Assembly: GCA_014155875.1 (NCBI GenBank)
Contig: JACEFZ010001343.1
Coordinates: 124,001 to 188,000, forward strand
DNA: 64,000 bases
From: Cepaea nemoralis
Lineage: Eukaryota; Mollusca; Gastropoda; Stylommatophora; Helicidae
Direction of reading: 5' to 3'
The notes beneath the pieces were generated by a model. It was not told the origin of the DNA. It made no database searches and saw nothing but the letters and a program-made list of their open reading frames with translations. Positions 10,328-20,548 of this stretch are shown in pieces. A program made the translations under genes and the position numbers. Position 1 is the stretch's first letter. Each line of letters starts with the position of its first letter.

Positions 10328-10614
10328 AACACGCTTTTTAAACAACATCCAAGAAGACTCTTCACGTGGAAGTCTCCGGACAGCATTACCAAAAATCAGA
10401 TAGATTATATTTTAATACAAAGAAGATGGAGATCAAACATAACATCTGCAAAAACCCTACGAAGTGCAGACTGTGATACAGATCATCAGTTATTAGAAGC
10501 AGATCTGAAATTAAAACCCAAAAAGCTTACCCGAGGACCAAGGCCACTTCGTTTTGATCTCACAAAAATACCAGATGCATACAACATAGAAGTTAGGAAT
10601 CGCTTTGGGTCTTG
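10328..10614 (+). pseudogene. LINE family 1: end of APE-type endonuclease
   Basis: Frame encodes FTWKSPDSITKNQIDYILI, then RRW and DCDTDHQLLEADLKLK, the C-terminal part of an apurinic-like endonuclease. The usual catalytic S-D-H reads TDH here. The frame hits TGA at 10612-10614 and continues in another frame, so the element is broken. The N-terminal endonuclease is missing (5' truncation). Confidence 0.8.
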
Positions 10615-11408
10615 ATGTCTGTACAAGAGGAAATGACACCTGATGAACTGGCAGTACAAGCTAGAGATATCTTGATAACTGCAGCCAAAGATTTAATTCC
10701 GACCAAGAAAAAGCAACTTAAGCCATGGATTACATCAGACACGTTAGAATTAATAAAACAACGAAGGGAGCTGAAAAAGAAAGGAGATGAATCCGATAAC
10801 AGCAGGATGAAGTATAAATCTTTAACTCGAGAAATAAGAAAGAACACAAGAAAGGACAAAAATCAATATATACAAGATTGCTGTACCAGAATAGAGCAAT
10901 ATCATAAGACTGGAAGAGATTATGAAATGTTCAAAGAAATGAAGTTATTGACAAGAAATGTTCAACCTCAATTGAATGTTATCTGTGACAAGATGGGAAA
11001 TACCTTAACAGAATCTAGACAAATTCTAGAAAGATGGCAGGAGTACTGCAGTGGAATGTATGATATGAGTGACAGTGAGGATATGAATGAGATACATGAG
11101 CCAATGACAGCAGAGACAGAACCTGAACCCTCATTAGATGAAATTGCTTGGGCTATAAAGAACCTGAAGAATGGTAAATCACCTGGATGTGATGAGATAC
11201 CAGCTGAACTAATTAAAGCGGGAGGAGAAGAAAGCATACACATATATCATGCATTATGTACAAAGATTTGGAAATATGGTATATGGCCAAAAGATTGGAA
11301 GAGAACTATCTTCATTCCAATACCAAAAAAGGGCAACCTGAAATTATGCACCAACTATAGAACTGTTGCCTTGATCAGTCATGCAAGTAAAATTCTACTA
11401 AAGTCATA
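10612..11408 (+). pseudogene. LINE family 1: linker and N-terminal reverse transcriptase
   Basis: Encodes a Lys-rich linker, then LDEIAWAIKNLKNGKSPGCD, EIPAELIKAGGEE and FIPIPKKGNLKLCTNYRTVA, the fingers region of a non-LTR RT. It stops at TAA 11407-11409 right after the ISHASKILLK motif, and the next segment is in another frame, so one indel or substitution separates it from the rest. Confidence 0.88.
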
Positions 11409-12644
11409 ATGGGAAGACTTCGTAAGAAAATGGAAGAAGAGATTAACGTGGTTCAAGCTGGATTTAGACAAGGAAGAGGAACAAGAGATCACATATTCAA
11501 CATGCGATTAATAATAGAGAAGTGCAGAGAATTTAATGTAAACCTATTCTCATGTTTTGTGGATTATTCAAAGGCATTTGACTGTGTACAACATAAGAAA
11601 CTTTGGGAAATCATGAGGAATATGGGCTTTCCATCACATGTAGTACAACTCATAAAAATGCTCTATCTAGACCAACAAGCAGCAGTTAGAATAGATGGCG
11701 AGACATCAGATTGGTTTGACATCAAACAAGGAGTCCGTCAGGGCTGCGTGCTGTCACCCTATTTGTTTAACCCGTACGCCGAAAATATAATGAGAAATGT
11801 AAGAGATGATATAAACAGGGAGCTATATGAAGCCCTATATATCGGCGGTCATGACATACCAGAGATTCGATATGCTGATGATACAGTATTACTATCCACA
11901 ACACAGAATGGCATAGAAAACCTCATAGCCTCAACCCAATTGAATAGTGAAAATCACAACTTATATCTTAACATAGCAAAAACAAAGATAATGCATACAG
12001 ACAAAACTGCAATGGAGAAAGAAATATACGTTAATGGGGAAAAATTGGAGGTGGTGGAAAATTTTGAATATCTTGGGTCACTGATTACCAACAATGGTGA
12101 CACAATGACAGAAATTAAACGGCGACTATCAATTGCTCTTCAAAGACTAAAACAACTGAATAAATTATGGAGTGGGACAGACAGAACTACAAAAATTAGA
12201 TTTTTAAGAGCATGCATCTTTCCCATTGCAACATACGCTTGTGAGACATGGACACTTACTAAACAAGCTGAACAGCACATAAATGCCTTTGAACATAAAT
12301 GTTATAGACGAGTTCTAAGAATATCCTGGGTAAAGAAAAGAACAAATGCATCCATACTTCAAGAATTGAATATTGAAGAAGGTTGGCTATTAAAGACGAT
12401 AAAACAAAGAAAATTGAAATATTTTGGTCACTTGAAACGTCACGAAAGTTTGGAGAGAACAATAATGGAAGGATATATGCCTGGGAAGAGAGGAAGAGGA
12501 AGGCCAAAGAGAAGATGGGTGCAGGATGTAGCAGATGATCTCCAGATGGGTGTATCAGACGCGGGACATCTTGCTTATGATCGAGAGGTTTTCCGGAAGG
12601 TTGTTATGGCAGCGAGGTTCTGCAAAGGACATGCTACTGAATGA
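11409..12644 (+). pseudogene. LINE family 1: reverse transcriptase palm to C-terminus
   Basis: A 411-residue open frame: VQAGFRQGRGTRDHIFN, FVDYSKAFDCVQHKKLW, QGVRQGCVLSPYLFN, the YADDTVLLSTT catalytic box with both aspartates, FEYLGSLITNNGDTM, CETWTLTKQAEQH, RVLRISWVKKRTNASILQEL, and RGRGRPKRRWVQDVADDLQM near the end. The C-terminus DAGHLAYDREVFRK is the match to the 39-bp minisatellite nearby. The palm is intact although the upstream frames are broken, so insertion was fairly recent. Clade not assigned. Other fragments are at 49990-50465, 61040-61371 and 63007-63110 (all minus). Confidence 0.9.
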
Positions 12645-12755
12645 ATAAGACATAAGAAAGAGAATTCCAGTGGCCAAAGTAACAGTTATCAGTAGGAAAC
12701 AACTTCTCATATCTAAACAGCTATGTTCATTGTCATCATCATCATTATCACATAC

Positions 12756-12930
12756 CATGGAGATAAGTGTGGGTACCTCTGAAGACGGAGTGGGCCCGCC
12801 TGAATGGCGAGGGACACCGGTAGAAGGGAAAGCAAGCCCACTCACAAAGCTCAGTCCTCTACTACTACAAACAGTGTGTAAGGACTACGCTCGAGTTTCA
12901 GCGAGCGAACAAAAAGAAGAAGAAGAAGAA
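12756..12930 (+). repeat. SINE-B 3' half
   Basis: GGTACCTCTGAAGACGGAGT, GGCGAGGGACACCGGTAGAA, GACTACGCTCGAGTTTCAGC and GAGCGAAC, then an (AAG)n tail. Matches SINE-B at 54915-55040. Confidence 0.75.
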
Positions 12931-13046
12931 GTGTGGGTAATACTCTGTATTATTGAAAGGTGCAGAAACATGCACACAACTGGAGCTATTTAAATGTGGT
13001 TACACAGACAAATTAGATGAAATATCATGGCGGGAGAAGGGAGCTG

Positions 13047-13326
13047 CAGATGTCCTGCCTACTGTTAAAATGTCTCTATTGTAAGCCAGATGTCCCACCT
13101 CTTTTAAAATGTCTCTATCATAAGCCAGATGTTGTGCGTCTGATGAAATGTCTCTATTATAAGCCAAATGTCCTGCCTCTGTTGAAATGTCTCTCAATCA
13201 TAAGCCAGATGTCCTGCCTCTTTAAAATGTCTCTATCATAAGCCAGATGTCCTGCCTCTGTTGAAATGTCTCTATCATAAATCAGATGTCCTGCCTCTTT
13301 TAAAATGTCTCTGTCATAAGCTAGGT
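13047..13326. repeat. 39-bp minisatellite, left part
   Basis: About seven units of CATAAGCCAGATGTCCTGCC plus TCTGTTGAAATGTCTCTAT. On the minus strand each unit reads as 13 codons around EAGHLAYDRDILK, close to the C-terminal motif of LINE family 1 just upstream. The array is interrupted at 13327 by a hAT element and resumes at 14752. Confidence 0.93.
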
Positions 13327-13675
13327 CAGTGGTTCTCACCTTTTTTGGCCCATGCCCCCCTTTACCATATGTTCAGAACGTCATTCCCCCCCCTTTCGAA
13401 TTTCCTCCCATATAAATTCCACCCCCCACCCTTACACAGTATACATAAAAATCGAAGCTAAATTTAATAACACATACTAGAACAAGACATCTGCATAAAA
13501 CATGATTTGTGGATCTACTTATGTTATAAAACTAATTTCATTAGGGCGAGAAGTACAGAATTTAGAGGGAAAAACAATATCAAGTAACTGGTTCTAGTAG
13601 TAATGCGATCTTGAAATAATCTTAATTCCCCCCCCCCCCCTAAATAAATAATAAATGTTTGCATATCCTTTACAG

Positions 13676-14430
13676 CTTAAAGGAAAAAGCCCACAGATGG
13701 GGCTGGTTATCAACCAAGATAAGACAGAATATATGGTAATTTCAAGAGATGGAATGGCTAAAAACTCTGGCCACATACAAATAGATAATATGACCATTAA
13801 AAGAACGGAAACATACAAATACCTGGGTACAATCTTCAACTGCTCCAACATCATAAGGGAAGAAATACAAACTAGAATCAACTCTGGAAATAAGATATAC
13901 TATGCACTACAACATCTACTAAAATCAAAGGCGCTATCTCGTAACACCAAAATCACAATATACAAAACACTGATCAGACCAGTTGTGCTGTATGGCTCTG
14001 AAACCTGGAGTACAACGAAAGGAGACGAAGCCTTGTTACAAACCTTTGAGAACAAAATTTTAAGACGCATCTTTGGACCCATTAGGGATACACAAAGTGG
14101 AGAGTGGAAAAGAAGAAGTAACAAAGACATTTATGATCTGTTTAAGTCCCCGCTAATCACTGGTATCATGAAGGCTAATAGACTACAATGGCTGGGGCAT
14201 ATAGAAAGAATGGAAGATAATAGGGAAACAAAACTCGCTTACACTCAGGAAATAAATGACCGTAGACCCCGAGGTAGACCAAGAAGACGGTGGAGAGATA
14301 ATACATGTACAGACCTACAAGCACGTGGAATCAACGACTGGCAAGAGAAGGTCCACCAGAGGGACGAATGGAGACGGATTGTATTTGCAGCAAAGAACCT
14401 CAAAGGCTCGGAAAGCTGAAGAAGAAGAAG
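13676..14430 (+). pseudogene. LINE family 4 insertion with perfect 13-bp target duplication
   Basis: 5'-truncated fragment encoding GLVINQDKTEYMVISRDGM, YKYLGTIFNCSNIIREEI, VVLYGSETWSTTKGDEAL, RIFGPIRDTQSGEWKRRSN and RRPRGRPRRRWRDN, open to its stop near 14419, with a (GAA)n tail. ATATCCTTTACAG occurs at both 13663-13675 and 14431-14443. Intact coding and a perfect duplication indicate a recent insertion. It lies inside the hAT element. Confidence 0.93.
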
Positions 14431-14464
14431 ATATCCTTTACAGGACATTGCTGTCAACATCAGC

Positions 14465-14668
14465 ATCTTTCAGCTGATTGTTGATTTCTTGGCAAGATTA
14501 TGCTCAGTAGTTTGCCATTGCCTTCTGAGCGGCCAGCTCACATACCCCGTAAGTTATCGACGCGATTCAAACCACTGCTGATTCTCACCGTCGTCGCATT
14601 ACTTATGAGAGTATACTGAGATTACGGAGAAAAGTCACTAACCTCTAGGCCAGGAAGCCGGCAATCCC
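14465..14668 (-). repeat. tRNA-derived SINE-like fragment (antisense)
   Basis: The reverse complement has TGGCCTAGAGGTTAGTGAC (A-box-like), GTGGTTTGAATCGCGTCGAT (B-box-like) and AGAAGGCAATGGCAAACTAC, shared with 55350-55375. Confidence 0.55.
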
Positions 14669-14751
14669 CCCCCCCCCCATTGGAAACCCTAAAATTCCCC
14701 CCTGGGGGGGGGGGGGGAGGGGGGGAATTCCCCACTGGTTGAGAACCACTG

Positions 14752-15094
14752 AGCTAGATGTTCTGCCTCTGTTGAATGTCTCTATCATAAGCCAGATGTC
14801 CTTCCTCTATCATAAGCCAGATGTCCTGCCTTTGTTGAAATGTCTCTATCATAAGCCAGATGTCCTTCCTCTATCATAAGCCAGATGTCCTGCCTTTGTT
14901 GAAATGTCTCTATCATAAGCCAGATGTCCTTCCTCTATCATAAGCCAGATGTCCTGCCTTTATTAAAATGTCTCTATCATAAGCCAGATGTCCTGCCTTT
15001 ATTAAAATGTCTCTATCATAAGCGAGATGTCCTGCCTCTGTTGAAATGTCTCTATCATAAGCCAGATGTCCTGCCTCTGTTAAAATGTCTCTGA
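14752..15094. repeat. 39-bp minisatellite, right part
   Basis: Continuation of the array after the hAT element, about nine units, some shortened (TTCCTCTATCATAAGCC). Alternating full and short units form a loose higher-order pattern. Confidence 0.9.
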
Positions 15095-15750
15095 CTTCCG
15101 GTCACCAACATGGTGGTTAGGTGTTGAACCGTTAAGGCCTGTGACGTGTTTATGCTTGCAGCTATGGTTTACAATCACATTTTCCTCATGTTTGACTGGT
15201 AGTACATGGTTCCGTCGCCCCGCTACTGAGTGAGTGCGTGGGCGACACTGTGAGATGTGAATTTCGCGTGGAATGCTTTTACATCTGTCCTGTACAGTGA
15301 CCTGCATGTTCGGAACAATGGCTACCGGCTGTTGCTAAATTGACTGATTTGCCTTTTCGGTTCACAAGTGCATTTTTCAGGAGACTCCTGGGAGTCGGCG
15401 TTGAAGCTGCAGAGTTGGTACTTTATGCGACACTTTCGGCGGGTCGCCCTGCGGTAAAAGACCGAGCCATGTTAGAAAACCCGGGTCAATGCGGTCTTTC
15501 TGGTGACTGCAGAATCCATCGACGATGAACTGTGGTTTTCGTGGATGAATTTTATGTTGGCATTCTGGCGGCGGCATTATGTCCAGTGTGCCTGTGTGGG
15601 CTGTTGGATTGCCGAGACTCCTGTCTATTCCACTTTTCACATTGGACAGTGGGAAGCATTTGTGTGATGTTCACTGGCACAGGAATGGAGCATAATGGGG
15701 ATGACCCGTTGCTGTGAAGTTGGAACCTTGACTAACTAACTAACTAAATT
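15095..15750 (+). repeat. Retroelement-like GC-richer segment with (ACTA)n end
   Basis: Starts ACTTCCGGTCACCAACATGG and ends GACTAACTAACTAACTAAA followed by a T run. Distinctly more GC-rich than its surroundings, with short broken frames only. A short tandem tail at one end suggests a retroposed or non-LTR fragment, + orientation. No domain recognised. Confidence 0.45.
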
Positions 15751-15754
15751 TTTT

Positions 15755-15925
15755 TTTGACATAAATTAGAAGTACCTCTGAGGCCAGAGTGAGTTCGTCT
15801 GACGGCAAGGGACACTAGTAATAGAGAAAGCTATTCCACACGTAAAATTCAGTCCATTGCTACTAAAAGTAGTATGTGTGGACTACGCTTGAGTTCAAAG
15901 TGAGCGAGTGAAAAAAATAAACTAT
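15755..15925 (+). repeat. SINE-B 3' half
   Basis: GAAGTACCTCTGAGGCCAGA, GGCAAGGGACACTAGTAATA, GACTACGCTTGAGTTCAAAG and GAGCGAGTG, then an A-rich end. Matches 12756-12930 and 54915-55040. Confidence 0.75.
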
Positions 15926-16503
15926 CAGTTATCCAGAATCCATCTATGCTATGGTCTTTGTCTTCTCTGCTTCCCTGGCATGCTTCCCTCCATAGTTAAA
16001 TCATGTCTTTATAAGCGCAAAATTATTCATTTTCTTCAGTTTGTTTTGCCGACAAGCAGACTTCCTCAGTACTGAGTTCTTGTTGAAGGATCTGTTTTTC
16101 ATCCAAAGAATTGTAAATCGTCGTCTTTAATATATATATATATTCAGTCACATGTGTGCTTTTAATGTGATTTGTTAAATGTTCAGGTTTTACACCTGGG
16201 ATGTTAGAGCTATGTATAAATTGGGGAAGATGGCACAGGTTATAGAAAAAGGGATGGAGATGAATAGTATTGGGAGGGGGTGAAGAGCATTACAGAAGAT
16301 GCCAACAGATAGGACAGTTTCTCATGAGTTCATGTAGGACCTAGATTTGAATGGAGGATAAAATGCAGAAGAACTTATTAGGCAGGTGTGCAAACAACTT
16401 TCTCCATGGTCTTAATTTATGAAAAATGCTTTGTTGCCTCGAAACCAATCTGTGGAACGAGCTGAAAATCTGAAGCTGATATACATTGTATTTATTTCTA
16501 TAG
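15926..16503. other. Intronic; only a short TA run
   Basis: A (TA)n tract is at 16130-16143. Nothing else is recognised before the transmembrane exon. Confidence 0.4.
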
Positions 16504-16615
16504 TGGGAAGCGAAGAAGAGGAGACTGTAACAGCGGAGACCATACTTTTCATTGTGCTGTTCCTTCTGTGCCTTGTGCTGCTGATCATTGCCTTCTGTAT
16601 ATACTGTTATCAAAG
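16504..16615 (+). CDS. Exon: transmembrane helix
   Basis: Acceptor tttctatag ends at 16503; donor AAG|GTAAG starts at 16616. Phase 1 in, phase 2 out. It encodes an acidic run (GSEEEETVTAET, residues 166-177), then about 22 hydrophobic residues beginning ILFIVLFLLCLVLL and ending CIYC, then YQ and a split Arg. Acidic residues before the helix and basic residues after it (next exon) predict a type I orientation, with the TSP1 domain outside. Cysteines at the inner face could be palmitoylated (inference). Confidence 0.87.
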
Positions 16616-16944
16616 GTAAGAGCGCCATCTGTTGAGTCATTTTAAAATCTAAGGGTATTTGCATGTCATATGTTTCTGGTTCTGGGAGGAGCTATTCCTG
16701 GGATTGCTCAGAATGCTCACCAGTATGATTTAGTCTTGCTTGAATGCTCAGTGTAAGCAGTTTTTGACAGTGACAAGTGGAGGATCCCTTTGTGTGCCTT
16801 TGAAGCATACTGAGTATGTGGTGATAAGAACATATTGTTTGAAGACCAGTAGGCACGCAATGGCTATGTAGAGGTTAGCAGAGGAAAACCATACATTCAG
16901 GCAGAACAGAATTCCCTACTTATGAACAGGCTGACAGTCTCCTG

Positions 16945-17370
16945 AAAATGCCGGTAAGCGTGGGCGGCCATGATTCGCCATTTCACTCAATCACCAGAGT
17001 CGTGGATCAGTTCAGTGTTATTGTCTCGGCCATGCTACGTGGTCAAGCCATCCAGGTATTTCTCTGTCTTCCCCTTGATCTTGCCAGATGTCACCAAGTT
17101 CTCTAATTTATTTCTTCTCATTAAAAAAATTGTGACTGTCTACGTCTAATTTCTCTAATCAGTTTACGATTTTCATTTGTTTCTTGTAGGACTTGGTCAT
17201 TGGTTTTTCTGTCTGTCCATGGTATTCTTTTCATTGTCCTCAGAAATCACATTTCCACAGCCATCTGATGTTTTTCACCTTGATTGCTCATTGTCCATGC
17301 TTCACATCCATACAAAAGTACAGGTTCTACATAGCACCTCAACACTCTTTTTCTCATAGCAATTGACATC
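16945..17370 (-). pseudogene. LINE family 2 fragment (antisense)
   Basis: The reverse complement parallels 4891-5300: text for a membrane-anchored-looking but spurious + frame at 17177-17359 is in fact the complement of the VLLYG…QAEKHLM…IPW coding region. The end nearest 16945 matches the GCCCACGCTTACCGGCAT part of the + copy. Broken by several stops. Confidence 0.7.
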
Positions 17371-17685
17371 CTTTTAGCTTGTAATATAGAGAAGAAGAAT
17401 CTACAAAGGTAGTTTTGACAGAATGGAACAAGGAGTAAAGACTAAAGACTATCCCTGTACACAAAGAGACATAAACAAGATAGTCTAATTTTACAGCATC
17501 ACACTCTCTTGTCTGATAGAAAGACTTTTGTTTAGTCCTCCAGCAGAAATCTAATCATGCACAATCATCAAGAGTGGAGAGTTGGCTAGGGTTATAATGT
17601 AGTGAATCAAGATGAATGTGAGGATATAAAACAATTTTTTGAGGGAAGTACTCAGTTCCAAGAGTTTTGTTCTTCACCGAGGTGT

Positions 17686-17686
<1 letters not shown>

Positions 17687-17721
<35 letters not shown>
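17687..17721. repeat. (TC)n microsatellite
   Basis: About 16 TC dinucleotides, next to the 3' end of an antisense LINE fragment. Confidence 0.9.
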
Positions 17722-17727
<6 letters not shown>

Positions 17728-18010
17728 CCTCTTGTACCTTGCGGTGTCGAGGTGAAGTATAAACTTCGTGAGAGTGCCCGGTTATGGGCTTCGTATATCG
17801 ACATTCCCATGGATTCTGTTATTCCTTCCGTCCAACGTTTACGTGGTCGGCCTCTTCCTCTATTTCCATCTGGTCTGTACATCATTGCTTGTTGTGGCAT
17901 GCTGTTGACTGGTAGCCTACTTGCATGGCCAAACCATTTGACTTGCTGCTTTCTAATAAAATCTAGAGCAGCTTTAACCCCCACTTTAGTCCTGATTTCT
18001 TGGTGTTCTG
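17721..18010 (-). pseudogene. LINE family 5 fragment (antisense), RT C-terminus
   Basis: The minus frame 17984-17721 encodes QQVKWFGHASRLPVNSMPQQ, NRGRGRPRKRWTEGI and RSLYFTSTPQGTRGT, a non-LTR RT C-terminal tail different from the other families here. Its 3' end adjoins the (TC)n run. Upstream coding is not recognisable beyond about 18010. Confidence 0.75.
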
Positions 18011-18049
18011 TAGGCTATGTGTTTTACAGATCTTGACCCTTTAGGAATA

Positions 18050-19026
18050 AAACATCACCTGAACTGTTTCTGTTGACTTTGTCGGAGGTCAGTGGTTTTG
18101 CTCACGTGCTTGATCCACAAGCCCCATTGTTTCTTTGGGTAATTTCTTCTGGATCTGGTCATGGTATGGGATTTGAACTAGGGTTGTTCAGGAAAATAAT
18201 GGGGGGTAGAGATTTGTCTCTCACTGCAGTTATGGCTAAGGAACTGAATGGCTAGATTACTGTTTCTGTCTCAGGCTGGGATGCCACAGTAGAGATGCCC
18301 AACTGTTCACAGACATCATTGATCTCAGTACTACTACCTGTGTTCCATGTATTTTGAGAATCATTCAGATTCTGTGAGGTGATGCTGAATTGACACCAAA
18401 ATTTTTGATGAAAGAAAGAATTTTATCGGTAAAAAAAAAGAATGTTATCGGTAGTGACTAACATCTACTTTTGGTTTGTTAATTTTCATTTTAATTAGGG
18501 ACGGAATAACAAATTCATAGTGTTCTTTCCCCATAAATATGTCCTTAACAAATTTATATTTCAGAAGTCTTTAAAATTTATTTCAGAATATCTGATTATC
18601 AATACATACCTCCACATTCAACTAATTTTCACACCATGTTTTTTTTTTTTTTTTGTGGTAAAGAAAATGCACATATTTGCCAACCTCATTTCTCGTAAAA
18701 TACCATCAGATATCTGCTTCTTAGCATCAAGCAATGCCGGGAGGAATTTAAATATTTACAATACAAAGATTGGTCCTGCCATGCCTAAGTGGGTCACTCC
18801 ATAGTGAGGTAATAAGCCACGATGGTTAGTTACTTGGCCACTCCTACAGTATATAGCTAATTTAAGCTAAATGATACTAAACACCACAAGACTAGAGAAC
18901 AAGGCTTATGAAGGAACATGGTTGCCTATGCCAGTCAACAAGAGACTTGAAGAAGGAATAGGAGAACTGTTGACTTTGTAGTCACCAGAGAGCATGTAAG
19001 ATCCTTTTGTTTCCTTTCCATATTAG
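18050..19026. other. Intronic; nothing recognised
   Basis: AT-rich, with A and T homopolymer runs near 18430 and 18640. No supported feature before the acceptor at 19026. Confidence 0.4.
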
Positions 19027-19175
19027 AACAAGAGAATCTGACACACGGAAACGGCTGAAGGAGGCTCGGCCATTTTACAAGCAAGATGTCGGCGATGATG
19101 ATGATGACCTGGATAAATATCCTGTACAAGGACTGGTCAAACCAGTTTGTAGACAACCACCTGGCTATTATACAG
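19027..19175 (+). CDS. Exon: juxtamembrane cytoplasmic segment
   Basis: Acceptor cctttccatattag ends at 19026; donor ACAG|GTAGCA at 19176. Phase 2 in, phase 1 out. It encodes RTRESDTRKRLKEARPFYKQ directly after the membrane helix (a basic stop-transfer signal), then GDDDDDLDKYPVQG and a Pro/Tyr-rich end with QPPGYYT. The segment continues without a break into EPPYCGQLIKP of the last exon. The Tyr-containing, Pro-rich sites could be adaptor-binding or phosphorylation sites, which is inference only. Confidence 0.86.
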
Positions 19176-19394
19176 GTAGCATATTTTACATGACTGTTTT
19201 TTTATATACATGTAGACACAGGGTAAGACAGTAACATCAATAGTGCTTCACTTTTTTCAGCCTTTACAAAATTCCCCCTTCTTCTTCTTCTTCAACAGTT
19301 CGTATTTTGCTGATTGGCTAGGCAACCATGTTCCTCCATAAGCTTTGTTCTCTAGTGTTGTAATGTTTGAATCATTCAGCTTAAAGTATCTTTA

Positions 19395-19815
19395 TATTGT
19401 AGGAGTGTGTGAGTTGGCTGGAATATGTGTGTGTTGGTGGGGGATGTGTGGTTGGGGAATGTGTGCTTGGCTGGGTGGTTGGGGGCGTGTGGGTGGGTGG
19501 TGGAGGATATGTGGGTGGGTGAGTGTTGGTAGGTTATGGGATGGGTGGAGGATGTGTATGTGTGTGGGTGGGGAGATGTGTGAAAAGGGGGGGGGGGGGG
19601 TGCATGCATATGTGCCTGGGTTTGTGTGTGGGTTGTTGGGGGATGTGTGGTGGGTGGGAGATGTGTGTTTGTGTGTGGGTGTGGAGATGGTGTAGGTAGG
19701 GGTGTGTGTGTGGGTGGGGAATGGGTGGATGGATGGGGGAATTTATGTGCCTGGGGATATGTGTGTGGTTGGGTGATGGATGTGTGTGTGGGGGACATGC
19801 AGATGGATAGATGAG
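19395..19815. repeat. G/T-rich degenerate tract (GGGTG, TGTGTG)
   Basis: About 420 bp of strongly strand-biased TGTGTGGGTGGG-type sequence including a G10-12 run near 19587. Many G3-4 runs make it a G-quadruplex candidate. Open frames on both strands through it are spurious (low-complexity His/Pro/Thr on the minus strand). Confidence 0.85.
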
Positions 19816-19934
19816 TGGGTGGGGGATTTGTCTCATAACATGGTAACATGCATTGTTTATGTTTACAACATTCATTTGACAATGTTTTTTTCCTATGTGA
19901 ATGTACTATGCACTGATGAATGAAAGATGAGTGA

Positions 19935-20010
19935 TTGGAAGGGCCGAATGTAAGACGGGCCTGCGTGCCTAATTTGTTACCCTTTGAAAATAAAGTCCGT
20001 TCGTTCATTC
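19935..20010 (+). repeat. Retroelement 3' end, + orientation
   Basis: GGGCCGAATGTAAGACGGGC, CTGCGTGCC, CCTTTGAAAATAAAG, then a TTCG/TTCA tail. Mirror of 3937-4025. Confidence 0.7.
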
Positions 20011-20115
20011 ATTCTTCTTCTTCTTCTTCTTCTTCTTCTTCTTCTTCTTCTTCTTCTTCTTCTTCTTCTTCTTCTTCTTCTTCTTCTTCTTCTTCTTCTT
20101 CTTCTTCTTCTTCTC
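20011..20115. repeat. (TTC)n microsatellite, about 33 units
   Basis: Almost perfect TTC/CTT run following the retroelement tail. Produces poly-Ser frames on + and poly-Arg or poly-Lys frames on the minus strand, which are not genes. Confidence 0.97.
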
Positions 20116-20116
20116 C

Positions 20117-20548
20117 TTTGTCTTCTTTTGTATTTTTGTATGGATGTGGAGTGTGGACAATGAGCAGACAAGCTGAAAAAAGCTGAAATACATCTGATGG
20201 CTGTGGAAATGTGATTTATGAGGAAAATGCAAAGAATACCATGGACAGACAGAAAAACCAATGATCAAGTCCTACAAGAAACAAATGAAAATCGTAAACT
20301 TATTAGAGAAATTAGACAGTCAAAATTTTTGGGTCACGTTATGAGAAGAAATAAATTGGAGAACTTGGTGACAACTGGCAAGATGAGGGGAAGAGAACAA
20401 GGGGAAGGCAGAGAAGTAAATACCTGGATGGCTTGGCCACGTGGTAAGGTCGAGACAAGAATACTGAGCTGATTCGTGACTCTAGTGATCGAGTGAGATG
20501 GCGAAACATGACCACCCACGCTTATTGGCATGGCACAGGAAGATAATG
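20117..20548 (+). pseudogene. LINE family 2 fragment, broken
   Basis: Parallels 4891-5300: YGCGVWTMSRQAEK, then KMQRIPWTDRKTNDQVLQET, FLGHVMRRNKLENLVTTGKM. A small insertion (AAAAGCTG duplication near 20178) and stops break the frame. It ends near GGCATGGCACAGG. Confidence 0.8.

Larger units (their letters stand above)
13327..14751. mobile_element. Non-autonomous hAT-type element with 8-bp target duplication
   Basis: Left end CAGTGGTTCTCACC; the right end is its inverted partner GGTTGAGAACCACTG. hAT (Charlie-like) elements commonly start CAGTGGTTCTCAACC and make 8-bp duplications. Here AGCTAGGT (13319-13326) and AGCTAGAT (14752-14759) flank it, matching 7 of 8. No transposase is seen. The inside is C-rich near both ends with long C and G tracts, and holds a LINE insertion (13676-14430) and a SINE-like fragment. 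It sits in the 39-bp minisatellite, whose pattern continues across it. Confidence 0.83.

Noticed and set aside
17177..17359. Hydrophobic + strand frame that looks like a membrane protein
   Set aside because: It is the complement of a LINE family 2 RT C-terminal region.
19935..20268. Poly-Ser (+) and poly-Arg or poly-Lys (-) frames
   Set aside because: Translation of a (TTC)n microsatellite.
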